From contig JBAYVN010000010.1 of the NCBI GenBank assembly GCA_041674525.1, forward strand, positions 1 through 50,003: a stretch of 50,003 nt of DNA. The letters are read 5' to 3'. The notes under the pieces were generated by a model. It worked only from the letters and a program-made list of their open reading frames with translations, made no database searches and was not told where the DNA came from. Shown one piece after another: positions 1-8,282 of this stretch. Position 1 is the first letter of the stretch. Each line of letters begins with the position of its first letter. Both the position numbers and the translations under genes were made by a program. This DNA comes from SHYQ01 sp041674525. GTDB taxonomy: Bacteria; Chloroflexota; Dehalococcoidia; UBA2979.

Positions 1-1262
1 CCGTCGTCTGTCCCCAGGGTCACCGTGACCAGGTTCGCGTACGGCTCCTGCGCCGGGCCACTCTCCTCCTCGATGCGCAGGCCGTGGGCCTCCGCCTGGG
101 AGCGCGCGTTGACGGCGGACACCTTCTCAGATGTAACGCTGTCGAGCAGGCCGACGATCACGGAAAGCGTCAGCGGCTTGGTGTCGTGGTTGCCGATCTC
201 GCCCAGGTACTGGATGCGCACCTTCTGGAACGACCCGCTCGCCAGCTGGCGAGCGACCCGTGCGGCCGCCGCCGCGGCGTCGATGTATGGACCAATGACC
301 GCCATCGCCTCCGCGCCCACGGTGGGGATGTTGACCGGGAAGCGCGGGGCACCGCCCGCCAGCACCTCGATCACCTGCTCCGCGACGTCCACGCCGGCGC
401 GGTCCTGCGCCTCGTTGGTGGAGGCGGCCAGGTGCGGCGTGACGACGATCTTGTCGCTGGTGGTCAGGATGTTCCCGACCGCCGGCTCCTCCGAGAACAC
501 GTCGATCGCGGCGCCGGCGACCTGCCCGGACTCCACCGCGTCGAAGAGCGCCTGCTCGTCGATGAGGGCGCCACGTGCCGCGTTGATGATGCGGATGCCC
601 TTGCGGGCCTTCGCCAGCAGGTCAGCGTTGATCAGGCTGCGCGTCTCCGCCTGCAGCGCGGTGTGCAGCGTGACGAAGTCCGCCTCCTGGAAGATCTCCT
701 CCAGCGACCTGCGCTCCACGCCCAGCGCGCTGAACCGCTCGTCCGAGACGTACGGGTCGAACGCGATGACGCGCATCTCGAAGGCGCGCGCCCGGCGGGC
801 GACCTCGGTGCCGATGCGGCCGAGGCCGACGACACCGAGCGTCTTCCCGTTGAGCTCCAGGCCCGTGTACTTCGAGCGGTTCCACTGCCCCGCCCGCAGC
901 GAGGCGTGCCCCTGCGGGATGTTCCGCGCCAGCGCGATCATCAGCCCGAAGGCGTGCTCGGCGGTGGAGAGCGTGTTCGCGAACGGGGCGTTGACCACGA
1001 TCACGCCGTGCTTGCTCGCCGCGTCCACGTCCACGTTGTCCACGCCGACACCGGCGCGGGCGATGATCTCCAGGTGCGGCGCCGCCGCGATCACCTTCTC
1101 GGTCACCTGCGTCTGGCTGCGCACCACCAGCGCGGAGACGTCCTTCACCGCCTCACAGAGCGCGTCCTCCTTGAGGCCGGTCTGGACGACCACCTCGTGA
1201 TGCTTCGAGAGGAGGTCGATGCCCTCCTTCGCGATGCTGTCCGCTACGAGGATCTTCGCCAT
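1..1262 (-). CDS. serA: D-3-phosphoglycerate dehydrogenase, C-terminus cut by window edge
   Basis: The reverse-strand protein begins MAKILVADSIAKEGIDLL and stays open to the window edge, giving about 420 residues of a family usually near 525. It oxidises 3-phosphoglycerate to 3-phosphohydroxypyruvate, the first committed step of serine synthesis, in the cytosol. Visible marks are the NAD-binding GLGRIGTEVARRA glycine loop, the substrate-binding stretch RAGVGVDNVD, and the TPHLAASTNEAQ segment with the catalytic-site histidine. The intervening domain begins before the window ends; the C-terminal ACT domain that senses serine would lie outside. It sits 65 nt downstream of a class V aminotransferase on the same strand, so the two probably form one serine operon. 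The open frame reaching the edge and the family match make the call firm. Confidence 0.95.
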   Translation of the reverse strand, partial: MAKILVADSIAKEGIDLLSKHHEVVVQTGLKEDALCEAVKDVSALVVRSQTQVTEKVIAAAPHLEIIARAGVGVDNVDVDAASKHGVIVVNAPFANTLSTAEHAFGLMIALARNIPQGHASLRAGQWNRSKYTGLELNGKTLGVVGLGRIGTEVARRARAFEMRVIAFDPYVSDERFSALGVERRSLEEIFQEADFVTLHTALQAETRSLINADLLAKARKGIRIINAARGALIDEQALFDAVESGQVAGAAIDVFSEEPAVGNILTTSDKIVVTPHLAASTNEAQDRAGVDVAEQVIEVLAGGAPRFPVNIPTVGAEAMAVIGPYIDAAAAAARVARQLASGSFQKVRIQYLGEIGNHDTKPLTLSVIVGLLDSVTSEKVSAVNARSQAEAHGLRIEEESGPAQEPYANLVTVTLGTDD

Positions 1263-1300
1263 CACCGTGCCCCCATCTGCCGCCGCGACGGCACCCGAGC

Positions 1301-1330
1301 GCCCCTGCTCGACTGGCCCCTGCTCGACTA
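1301..1330 (-). repeat. 15-nt tandem duplication spanning the aminotransferase stop
   Basis: GCCCCTGCTCGACTG at 1301-1315 is followed directly by GCCCCTGCTCGACTA at 1316-1330, 14 of 15 identical. On the coding (reverse) strand each unit begins at the stop position: TAG in the first copy, CAG in the second. It fills half of the spacer between the aminotransferase and serA. Confidence 0.85.
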
Positions 1331-2416
1331 GCCCTTGTAGCCCAGCTCGGCCAGCGATCCGCGCAGCGCGTCCAGCGCCGAGGTGATGTCGGCCTCGTTG
1401 ACGTAGCCCAGGTGGCCGATCCGGATGATCTTGCCGCGCAGCGAGCCCTGCCCGCCCGCGAACACGGTGTTGTACTTGTTCTGCGCGATGCTCAGCAGCT
1501 TCGCGCCGTCGATGCCCTCCGGAAGGCGGATGGCGCTCACGGTGTCGGACTCGATGCCCTCGGTGGCCAGCAGCTTCAGGCCCATGGCCTTCGCGCCGTT
1601 GCGGCACATCGTCGCCAGGCGGTGGTGCCGCGCGTAGACGTTGTCCATGCCCTCGGCAAACATCATCTCGATGGCCTTGTCCAGCTCGAACCACACGGAC
1701 ACCGCCGGCGTCCACGGCGTCTGGCCCGTCTTCGCGTACGTCTGGTGACGGCGCAGGTCGAAGTAGAAGCGCGGCTGCTTGTTCGCGTCAGCCTGCGCCC
1801 ACGCGCGCTCGTTCATGGAGACGAAGGCGAGCCCCGGCGCCGTCATCCAGCCCTTCTGCGATCCGGAGAGCACCACATCCAGATCCCACTCGTCCGTCTT
1901 CACCGGCACCGAGGAGAGCGAAGAGATCGCATCGACGACCAGCAGGCCGTCACGCGCGTGCACCATCTTCGCAAGGTCCGGGAGGATCGGCTGCGTCACG
2001 CCGGTCGAAGTCTCGTTGTGCGTGACCAGCACCGTCTTGATCGCGCTGTTCGCCTTCAGCGCGGCCTCCACCTGGTTCAGGTCCGCGGCCAGGCCCTGGT
2101 CGAACTTGAGCTCCGTGGCCTTGCCGCCGTAGATCTTCACGAGGTTGATGAAGCGATCGCCGAACTCGCCGATCGAGATCACCAGCACCTCGTCACCCGG
2201 CGCAACGAGGTTCACCACCGCGGCTTCCATCGCACCGGTGCCTGATGCCGTCAGCGTGAGGACGTCGTTCGTGGTCTGGTAGACCTTCTTCACGCCCTCC
2301 GTCGTGCGCTGCAGCATCGCCAGGAACTCGGGCCCGCGGTGGTTGATCATCGGCGCGGCGCCAGCCTGGGCGACCTCGGGCGGAACGGTGGTGGGACCGG
2401 GAATGCGCAGGTTCAC
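1328..2416 (-). CDS. Class V aminotransferase (serine-pyruvate / alanine-glyoxylate type), probable phosphoserine aminotransferase
   Basis: This 362-residue protein is a full-length PLP-dependent class V (AgxT/SgaA-like) aminotransferase starting MNLRIPGPTTVPPEV. The PLP lysine is K188 in SGSQKGW, with D162 (VVDAISS) holding the pyridine nitrogen; TASGTGAMEAA near residues 57-65 is the phosphate-side loop. The family interconverts serine or alanine with pyruvate or glyoxylate. Its position directly upstream of serA, with no serC-type gene visible, suggests that it serves as the phosphoserine aminotransferase, as proposed for class V enzymes paired with serA in other prokaryotes. That role is inference: sequence alone does not separate phosphohydroxypyruvate from glyoxylate as acceptor. 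Confidence 0.88.
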   Translation of the reverse strand: MNLRIPGPTTVPPEVAQAGAAPMINHRGPEFLAMLQRTTEGVKKVYQTTNDVLTLTASGTGAMEAAVVNLVAPGDEVLVISIGEFGDRFINLVKIYGGKATELKFDQGLAADLNQVEAALKANSAIKTVLVTHNETSTGVTQPILPDLAKMVHARDGLLVVDAISSLSSVPVKTDEWDLDVVLSGSQKGWMTAPGLAFVSMNERAWAQADANKQPRFYFDLRRHQTYAKTGQTPWTPAVSVWFELDKAIEMMFAEGMDNVYARHHRLATMCRNGAKAMGLKLLATEGIESDTVSAIRLPEGIDGAKLLSIAQNKYNTVFAGGQGSLRGKIIRIGHLGYVNEADITSALDALRGSLAELGYKG

Positions 2417-2464
2417 GAGAGACTCCTCGAGGTACGACGGACACGTTCGGTTGGGGCGCTCTGC

Positions 2465-2493
2465 GATCGTACGAAGCGGCGGGGTACGATCAA
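2465..2493 (-). promoter_or_regulatory. Promoter with palindromic operator for the aminotransferase-serA operon
   Basis: Read on the reverse strand, TTGATC (2493-2488) and TACGAT (2471-2466) are separated by 16 nt, a good primary-sigma promoter ending about 50 nt before the aminotransferase start. A perfect 8-bp inverted repeat, GATCGTAC at 2465-2472 and GTACGATC at 2484-2491 with 11 nt between, overlaps both hexamers and is therefore a candidate repressor operator. The regulator is not identifiable from the window. Confidence 0.55.
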
Positions 2494-2557
2494 CGAACGA
2501 TCGGCCCGCGGAGCGCCTGATCGCGGGGATTATCGCGATCTCCCTCCACCGCCCCCC

Positions 2558-2607
2558 TACAATCGTAGTGACCGGCGGCGCGATCGCGCCCCGAGGAGCG
2601 ACCGCGC
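2558..2607 (+). promoter_or_regulatory. Putative -10 element and ribosome binding site of selA
   Basis: TACAAT at 2558-2563 is a good -10 hexamer without a clear -35 partner, and GAGGAG at 2593-2598 is the ribosome binding site 9 nt before the selA ATG. The site faces away from the serine operon promoter in a 191-nt divergent region. Confidence 0.4.
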
Positions 2608-4056
2608 ATGATCACCCCCGACCCGGAAGCCGGACCGCCCGCCCCGCAGCCACCGCCCGAGGGGTTCCGCGACCTCCCCTCGGTCGATCGCCTGCTCTCC
2701 GATGAGCGCGTCGCCGGGCTCTTCCCGGCACACGGCCGGGGGTCCGTGGCGGCGCTCGCGCGCACCGTCCTGGACGAGTACCGGGAGGCGATCGCCGCGA
2801 CCGGCGTGCGTCCCGCGACCCCTCTGGCGCCCGTGATCGAGACCCTGCTCGCCCGCGCGGCCGAGGTCTTCCGCCCGCGCCTGGTGCGCGTCGTGAATGC
2901 GACGGGTGTGATCATCCACACCAACCTCGGCCGCGCCCCGCTCTCCGCCGCGGCCACCGCCGCCGCGCAACGCGTCGCCGCCGGCTACTCCAACCTCGAG
3001 TTCGACCTCGAGCGGGGCGAGCGCGGGTCGCGCTTCGCGCACCTCGACGACCGTTTATGTCGAATCACCGGTGCCGAGGCGGGCGTCGCGGTCAACAACA
3101 ACGCCTCCGCGCTCCTGCTCGCCCTGTCCGCGCTCTGTCGCGACCGCGAGGTGATCATCTCGCGCGGACAGCTCGTCGAGATCGGCGGCGGCTTCCGCAT
3201 TCCAGATGTGATGCGCCAGTCCGGCGCGGACCTGGTCGAGGTCGGCACGACCAACCGCACGTACATCGAGGACTACGCCCGCGCGATCACCGATCGCACG
3301 GCGGCGATCCTGCGCGTGCACACGTCGAATTTCCGCGTCGTCGGCTTCGTCGAGGAGACTCCGCTGGCGGCGCTCGCGGCGCTTGCCCGCGAGCGCGGGC
3401 TGCGCTTCATCGACGACCTCGGCAGCGGCGCGCTGCTCGACACGCGCGACTTCGGGCTGCAGGCCGAGCCGATGATCGAGGACTCCGTGCGGGCTGGCGC
3501 GGACGTGGTGCTCGCCTCCGGGGACAAGCTCCTCGGTGGTCCGCAGGCTGGGATCGCCGTAGGCCGCCGCGAGGCCATCGAGGCCATGCGCCGGCACCCC
3601 CTCGCGCGGGCGGTGCGCGCCGGCCGCATGACGATCGCGGCGCTCTCCGCGACGCTCGATCACTACGCCCGCGGCGAGGCGGTGGACGCGATCCCCGTGT
3701 GGCGCATGATCGCCGCCGACCCCGACCTCCTCGGGCGGCGTGCGCGCCGCTGGTCGCGCGCCTGCGGTGCGCACGCCGTCGCCGCGGCCGGTCAGTCCAC
3801 CGTCGGCGGGGGATCGCTCCCGGGCGAGGAGCTCCCCACCACCGTCTGCGCCGTCGATCCCCCGGACGGCGATGCCACCGCGTTCTCCGCGGCGCTCCGT
3901 GCTGCACTGCCGCCGATCGTCGCGCGCATCTCCGACGGGCGCGTGCTGCTGGACCCGCGGACGGTGGACCCCTCCGAGGACCGCCACGTGGAGATCACGC
4001 TCGCGACGCTCTGCGGCGTGACCCCGCCCAGCGGGGAGGCCGCCGCTGGACGATAG
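2608..4056 (+). CDS. selA: L-seryl-tRNA(Sec) selenium transferase
   Basis: The 482-residue product matches bacterial SelA along its length: an N-terminal helical domain (about 20-85), the start of the PLP core at VNATGVIIHTNLGRAPLS, the conserved AVNNNASALLLAL stretch, and the PLP lysine K307 in ASGDKLLGGPQAG. SelA turns seryl-tRNA(Sec) into selenocysteyl-tRNA(Sec) using selenophosphate, so the organism should also carry selB, selC and selD, none of which is seen here. The N-terminus carries a short Pro-rich extension before the conserved part. The reading frame ends inside the beginning of mutS2 (11-nt overlap), suggesting translational coupling with an unrelated gene. Confidence 0.95.
   Translation: MITPDPEAGPPAPQPPPEGFRDLPSVDRLLSDERVAGLFPAHGRGSVAALARTVLDEYREAIAATGVRPATPLAPVIETLLARAAEVFRPRLVRVVNATGVIIHTNLGRAPLSAAATAAAQRVAAGYSNLEFDLERGERGSRFAHLDDRLCRITGAEAGVAVNNNASALLLALSALCRDREVIISRGQLVEIGGGFRIPDVMRQSGADLVEVGTTNRTYIEDYARAITDRTAAILRVHTSNFRVVGFVEETPLAALAALARERGLRFIDDLGSGALLDTRDFGLQAEPMIEDSVRAGADVVLASGDKLLGGPQAGIAVGRREAIEAMRRHPLARAVRAGRMTIAALSATLDHYARGEAVDAIPVWRMIAADPDLLGRRARRWSRACGAHAVAAAGQSTVGGGSLPGEELPTTVCAVDPPDGDATAFSAALRAALPPIVARISDGRVLLDPRTVDPSEDRHVEITLATLCGVTPPSGEAAAGR
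4033..4048 (+). promoter_or_regulatory. Ribosome binding site selecting a CTG start for mutS2
   Basis: GGGGAGG at 4033-4039 lies 6 nt before CTG at 4046-4048. An in-frame TGA at 4019-4021 closes the frame upstream, and no ATG, GTG or TTG occurs in frame between that stop and the GTG at 4154. Conserved MutS2 N-terminal sequence (DRTLQVLEFPAVLERL) is encoded immediately after the CTG, so this codon is the best start. Confidence 0.75.
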
Positions 4057-6436
4057 AACCCTCCAGGTCCTGGAGTTCCCGGCCGTCCTCGAACGCCTCG
4101 CCGCGCTCACTGCGTGGTCCGCCGGGCGCGAGGCGGCGCTCGCGCTGCGCCCGGTGACCGATCTCGACGCCGTGGTCCGCCGACAGCGCGAGACGGCCGA
4201 GGCGATCGCCCTCGACCGGCTCGGGGTCGCCGTGCCGATGGCCGGTGCGCGCGACGTGCGCGAGCGCGCCGCGGCCGCCGCCCGCGGCAGCGTACTCACG
4301 CCGTTCGAGCTGCTGGACATCGCCGGACTCTGCCGCGCCGCCGGGCAGGCGCGCCGCGCCCTCGTTCGCGTCATCGACGAGGCGCCCCTGCTGGCGAACG
4401 TCGCGGGCGGCATCCCGGAGCTGGGCGCACTGCGCGCCCTGATCGAGGAAGCCATCGACGACCAGGGCGCCGTGCGGGACAGCGCAAGCCCGGAGCTCGC
4501 GTCGATCCGCCGCGCGCTGGTCTCCGCGCACGAGCGCCTGCAGCAGCGCATGCAGGCGCTGCTGGGATCCACCACGCTGCGCAACGCGCTGCAGGACACG
4601 ATCATCGTGATGCGCGACGGCCGCTACGTGCTGCCGGTGAAGGCCGACTTCCGCGGCTCCGTGCGCGGCGTGGTGCACGACACGTCATCCTCCGGCGCCA
4701 CGCTGTACATCGAGCCGCTGGCCGTCGTCGAGCTGGGCAACGCGTGGCGCGAGCTCCAGGTGCGCGAGCGTCACGAGGTGGAGCGCGTGCTCCGCGAACT
4801 CTCCTCCGCCGCCGGCGAGGCGGAGTTCGACATCATCGAGGCCACCGCGCGGCTGGCCCACCTGGACGTGGCGCAGGCGAAGGCGCGCCTCGCCGCCGCT
4901 CTCGACGCGCGCGACCTCGCCTCCACGTCCCACCGGCAGGCCTGGCTCGTCGAGCCCCCTGCGGAGCTGCGCCTCAACGACGCGCGTCACCCGCTGCTCA
5001 TGGGACACGTGGTCCCCACCTCGATCCGCGTGGGCGGGGATTTCGATGCGCTGCTGATCACCGGGCCGAACACCGGCGGCAAGACCGTCGCGCTGAAGAC
5101 GGCCGGACTGCTGTGCCTGATGGCGCTCTCCGGCCTGCCCGTGCCAGCACGCGCGGGGTCGCAGGTGCCCGTGTACGGGGCGATCTTCGCGGACATCGGC
5201 GACGAGCAGTCGATCGAGCAATCGCTGTCGACCTTCTCCGGTCACATGACCGCCGTGATCGACATCATCGAGCGCGCGCACGAGGGGTCGCTCGTGCTCC
5301 TCGACGAGGTCGGCGCGGGCACCGATCCCACCGAGGGCGCCGCGCTGGGCATCGCCATCGTGGACCGGCTGGTCGGCCAGGGCGCGTCCCTGATAGCGAC
5401 CACCCACCACAGCGAGCTGAAGGTCTACGCCCACCGCACGCCGCGCGTCACGAACGCCTCCGTGGAGTTCGACCTGCACACCCTGCGCCCCACGTACCGC
5501 CTGTCGATCGGGCTCCCCGGGCAGTCCAACGCGCTGGCGATCGCCGCCAACCTCGGCATGCCGCACGACGTGATCGAGGCGGCGCGGGGCACGCTGTCGT
5601 CCGAGGAACGCGACTTCGAGTCGCTGCTGGGCGACCTCCGTGCGCAACTGGCCGAGGCCGAAGACCGGTCGGAACGCGCGGCGCGGGCCGCCGCCGAGGC
5701 CGAGGCGCTGCGCGGCGACCTCCAGCGGCGCAGCGCCGACCTCACCGCGGAGACGACGCATATCCGCGAGGAGGCGCGCGCCCGCGTCCGCCGCGAGCTG
5801 CGCGACGTGGAGCGGTACCTCGATCGCACGAAGCGCGAGGTGGAGTCGGCGCGCCTGGAGCAGGCGCGCGCCGACTACGAGCGCGCCATCCGCGCCGCGG
5901 AGCGCATCCACGAGCCCCCGCCGCCGGTGGCCGCGCTGGAGGAGCTCCCGGCGATCCTCGCCGCGCCCCCCGCGGCGTACGAGGTGCGCCCGGGCGGCCT
6001 CGTCTGGCTGCGCGGGATGACCGCCGCCGGGGAGGTGCTGGGCGAGCCGGACGAGCACGGGACCTTCCCGGTGCAGTTCGGCTCGATCCGGACGAACGCG
6101 CGGCTGGAGCAGGTGGAGCGCACGGGCGATCAGCCTCCCGTCCAGCGCATGCGCGACACGGTGATCGCGATGTCGACCCCGCCCGATGTGGGTGTCTCCA
6201 TCGAGGTGCGCGGCCAGCGCCTGGACGAGGCGCTGCCGCGCGTCGAGGAGTTTCTCGACCACGCAGCGCGCAATGGCCGCCAGCGCGTGCTGCTGATCCA
6301 CGGCAAAGGCACGGGCGCCATGCGGCGGGCCGTGCGCGAGCTCCTCGACCGGCATCCCCTCGTCACCGGCTACGAGACCGGTCAGCGCGCCGAAGGCGGC
6401 GAGGGCGTCACCGTCGCCTACCTCGAGCCCGTGTAG
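4046..6436 (+). CDS. mutS2: MutS2-family ATPase/endonuclease with Smr domain
   Basis: Starting at CTG 4046 gives 796 residues, the normal MutS2 length. MutS2 lacks the mismatch-recognition domain of MutS; family members act on branched DNA and, in Bacillus, on collided ribosomes. The N-terminal clamp/core helices precede Walker A GPNTGGKT (340-347), Walker B LVLLDEVGAGTDPTEG, and a switch segment with TTHHSELKVYAH. A long charged coiled coil follows, then a KOW-like segment (VRPGGLVWLRG), and the C-terminal Smr nuclease domain from about residue 716, with HGKGTGAMRR at 752-761. The canonical LDxR motif of Smr appears as the variant IEVRGQ. The first 36 residues lie upstream of the first GTG, and they match the family, so a GTG start at 4154 would delete a conserved segment. 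The gene overlaps the selA end. Confidence 0.93.
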   Translation: MDDRTLQVLEFPAVLERLAALTAWSAGREAALALRPVTDLDAVVRRQRETAEAIALDRLGVAVPMAGARDVRERAAAAARGSVLTPFELLDIAGLCRAAGQARRALVRVIDEAPLLANVAGGIPELGALRALIEEAIDDQGAVRDSASPELASIRRALVSAHERLQQRMQALLGSTTLRNALQDTIIVMRDGRYVLPVKADFRGSVRGVVHDTSSSGATLYIEPLAVVELGNAWRELQVRERHEVERVLRELSSAAGEAEFDIIEATARLAHLDVAQAKARLAAALDARDLASTSHRQAWLVEPPAELRLNDARHPLLMGHVVPTSIRVGGDFDALLITGPNTGGKTVALKTAGLLCLMALSGLPVPARAGSQVPVYGAIFADIGDEQSIEQSLSTFSGHMTAVIDIIERAHEGSLVLLDEVGAGTDPTEGAALGIAIVDRLVGQGASLIATTHHSELKVYAHRTPRVTNASVEFDLHTLRPTYRLSIGLPGQSNALAIAANLGMPHDVIEAARGTLSSEERDFESLLGDLRAQLAEAEDRSERAARAAAEAEALRGDLQRRSADLTAETTHIREEARARVRRELRDVERYLDRTKREVESARLEQARADYERAIRAAERIHEPPPPVAALEELPAILAAPPAAYEVRPGGLVWLRGMTAAGEVLGEPDEHGTFPVQFGSIRTNARLEQVERTGDQPPVQRMRDTVIAMSTPPDVGVSIEVRGQRLDEALPRVEEFLDHAARNGRQRVLLIHGKGTGAMRRAVRELLDRHPLVTGYETGQRAEGGEGVTVAYLEPV

Positions 6437-6516
6437 ACAGCCGGTGCAGAGAGCCGGTGCAGAGAGCCGGTGCAGAGAGCCGGTGTAGAGAACCGGTGTA
6501 GAGAACCGGTGTAGGG
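6426..6516 (+). repeat. 13-nt tandem minisatellite seeded by the mutS2 stop codon
   Basis: Six head-to-tail copies of AGCCGGTGCAGAG or its variants (AGCCGGTGTAGAG, AACCGGTGTAGAG) run from 6439 to 6516 at a strict 13-nt period. The 13 nt just before, 6426-6438, are AGCCCGTGTAGAC, an 11/13 match that encodes the last residues and TAG stop of mutS2. The array therefore looks like an expansion of the gene's own 3' end. Because 13 is not a multiple of three, copies fall in all frames. There are no spacers, so this is not a CRISPR array. Confidence 0.92.
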
Positions 6517-6597
6517 CCGCGCACCCCTGCCGCCTTTTACTCGATCTCAACGATCCGGCAACCGCGAGCCGCTCCCCTGCGATGCCACGCTGCGCGC

Positions 6598-7650
6598 ATG
6601 ACGCTCCAGCCCGTCCTGCTGTGCACGCAATGCGGCGCCCGCATCGAGGGCGCTGCGATCACGCTCGGCGAGGAGCGGTTCTGCTGCCTCGGCTGCGTGG
6701 GCGGCGGACCGTGCATCTGCGACCGCCAGAACACCGACTCGCTGATCCTCCGGGTGGGGCCGTTCAGCTCGCAGGCGGATCTCCTCCGCTTCGCCGCACG
6801 CCTGGAGCGCGCCCCGGGCCTGCTGCACGTTGCGATGACCCACGCGAGCCTGGAGGAGGCGCGCTTCGCCATCGACGCGCCCTCCACGGAGGTCCTGGCG
6901 CTGGCCGTCGAGGCGGACCCGGACCACTCGATCTCGGTCGAGACGAGCGGCACCACCGTGATCGGCCATGTTGATCAGCCTCGGCGCCCCCGCCCCACCG
7001 CGTCCGTGGACGGGCTGCTGCCGGCCCGCACTCGCTTCCGCGTCTTCCGCACGCCGTCCGAGCAGCCGCCCGTGGGCGGCGACAGCGCCCCGGCGCCGGA
7101 CCAGCCCCCGCGCCCGCGCGACGCGCATGACTCATGCCGTGACGAACGCCCCGGGCCAGGCCGACCCGCAACGAACGAGGCTCACGCCGCGGCGCTGCTC
7201 GCAGGTGCGCGCCAGGCAGCCACCCCGGCGCACCCGCTCGCGCCGTCCGCGCAATCGCCCGCCCGCCACGCCGGCGCGCTGCGGATCGTGTCGCACCTCG
7301 ACCCCGCACCGGCGCAGGCATCCCCGGTGCAGGCACCGCCAGTCCAGCCCTCGCCTCAGCCTGCCGGCGTGCACGAGGTGGTAATCGTCGCCTCGCCGTT
7401 CCACTCGTTCCTCGCGCTCAACGAGTTCCAGGGCGCCATCCGCGCGATCCCGGGCGTGCGCGACACCCGCGTCCGCCGCTTCTACGGCGGGACGCTGAAC
7501 CTCTCGGTGGAGTACGCGGACAGCGTCCCGTTGGTCGACCGGATGCGCGCTGCGCCCAGCGAGGCGTGGCAGATCGTCAGCGCATCCCCCGACCGCATCG
7601 AGATCGCCCTGACGGAGGCCGGATCGCTCGCGGGCCTGTCCGACCGCTAG
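6598..7650 (+). CDS. Zinc-ribbon protein with two ferredoxin-like modules joined by a Pro-rich linker
   Basis: I do not recognise a named gene. The 350-residue protein opens with a cysteine-rich ribbon (residues 9-41: CTQCG, then FCCLGC and CIC), resembling the FCCxGC motif seen beside metal-pumping ATPases. Two similar beta-alpha-beta modules follow: LILRVGPFSSQADLLRF at about 49 and HEVVIVASPFHSFLALNEF at about 258. The second continues with the AIPGVRDTRVRRFYGG pattern typical of small ligand- or partner-binding ferredoxin-like domains. Between them lie roughly 120 residues rich in Pro, Ala, Arg and Gln with no predicted fold. No transmembrane segment or signal peptide is visible, so it should be cytosolic. 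It ends on a CTAG that is shared with the convergent phosphatase gene. Metal sensing or scaffolding is possible but unproven. Confidence 0.75.
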   Translation: MTLQPVLLCTQCGARIEGAAITLGEERFCCLGCVGGGPCICDRQNTDSLILRVGPFSSQADLLRFAARLERAPGLLHVAMTHASLEEARFAIDAPSTEVLALAVEADPDHSISVETSGTTVIGHVDQPRRPRPTASVDGLLPARTRFRVFRTPSEQPPVGGDSAPAPDQPPRPRDAHDSCRDERPGPGRPATNEAHAAALLAGARQAATPAHPLAPSAQSPARHAGALRIVSHLDPAPAQASPVQAPPVQPSPQPAGVHEVVIVASPFHSFLALNEFQGAIRAIPGVRDTRVRRFYGGTLNLSVEYADSVPLVDRMRAAPSEAWQIVSASPDRIEIALTEAGSLAGLSDR

Positions 7651-8282
7651 CGGGCGCGTCCCGGGCGGTCCAGGCGGTCCAGGTCGTCGAGGTGGTCCAG
7701 GTGGCATCGGTCGTTCAGCGCGATCAGCACCGGGCCTCGTTCCGTCCACTCCACCACGTTCAGCGCGGCATGGTGCACGGGGAGTCGTACCCCCTGCTCC
7801 ACGGGGAGGCCGAGGACGTGCTGGAGCGCGTGGGTGATCGTGCCCGCGTGGCTCACGCACAGCGCCACGTCGGTGCGATGGCGCTCGAGCAGCTCGTCCA
7901 GGCCCGCGCCCACACGCGCACGCACGGCGTCGCCGCGCTCCGCGCCGGTGATCGAATCCGCCCACCGCGCTCCCACGCCCAGCTCCCAGCGCTCGCGCAC
8001 CTCCGCCCAGGTCAGGCCCTCGGCCTCGCCCAGGCCCGCCTCGCGCAGCGTGTCGGTCACCGTCACCTGCAGTCCGAGTCGCTCCGCGGCCGGACGGGCG
8101 GTCTCCCGCGCGCGCTCCAGCCCGCTGGCGTAGACCGCCACGATCGGCTGGCTCGACAGCCGGGCGGCCAGCGCCTCCGCCTGTCGCCGCCCGTGGTCGG
8201 TGAGCGGCACGTCCATGCCGCCGGTGAACACGCCGCGCGCGTTCCCCGCGGACTGGGCGTGCCGCACGATGATCAGCGTCAC
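7647..8282 (-). CDS. Histidine phosphatase superfamily protein (phosphoglycerate mutase-like)
   Basis: The 211-residue product starts with the catalytic motif VRHAQSAGN (R7-H8) and carries the second histidine in CVSHAGTI. It includes ERARETARPAAERL and GLGEAEGLTW in the usual order for cobalamin or sugar phosphatases and phosphoglycerate-mutase-like enzymes. The exact substrate cannot be read from sequence. The GTG start at 8282-8280 overlaps the TGA of the upstream Nudix gene (GTGA), so the two are translationally coupled. The C-terminus ends in repeated (H/D/R)-L-D triplets encoded by a 9-nt tandem repeat, which lies beyond the folded domain. The stop shares CTAG with the opposing gene. 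Confidence 0.85.
   Translation of the reverse strand: MTLIIVRHAQSAGNARGVFTGGMDVPLTDHGRRQAEALAARLSSQPIVAVYASGLERARETARPAAERLGLQVTVTDTLREAGLGEAEGLTWAEVRERWELGVGARWADSITGAERGDAVRARVGAGLDELLERHRTDVALCVSHAGTITHALQHVLGLPVEQGVRLPVHHAALNVVEWTERGPVLIALNDRCHLDHLDDLDRLDRPGRAR
7666..7701 (-). repeat. 9-nt tandem repeat encoding the phosphatase C-terminal tail
   Basis: Four 9-nt units, CGGTCCAGG twice, then TCGTCGAGG and TGGTCCAGG, lie end to end inside the last codons of the histidine phosphatase. On the coding strand they encode repeated x-Leu-Asp triplets, giving a DLDRLD-like acidic tail. Confidence 0.8.

Noticed and set aside
6426..6516. Possible CRISPR-like repeats
   Set aside because: The 13-nt units are strictly head to tail without spacers, are too short, and have no cas genes nearby.
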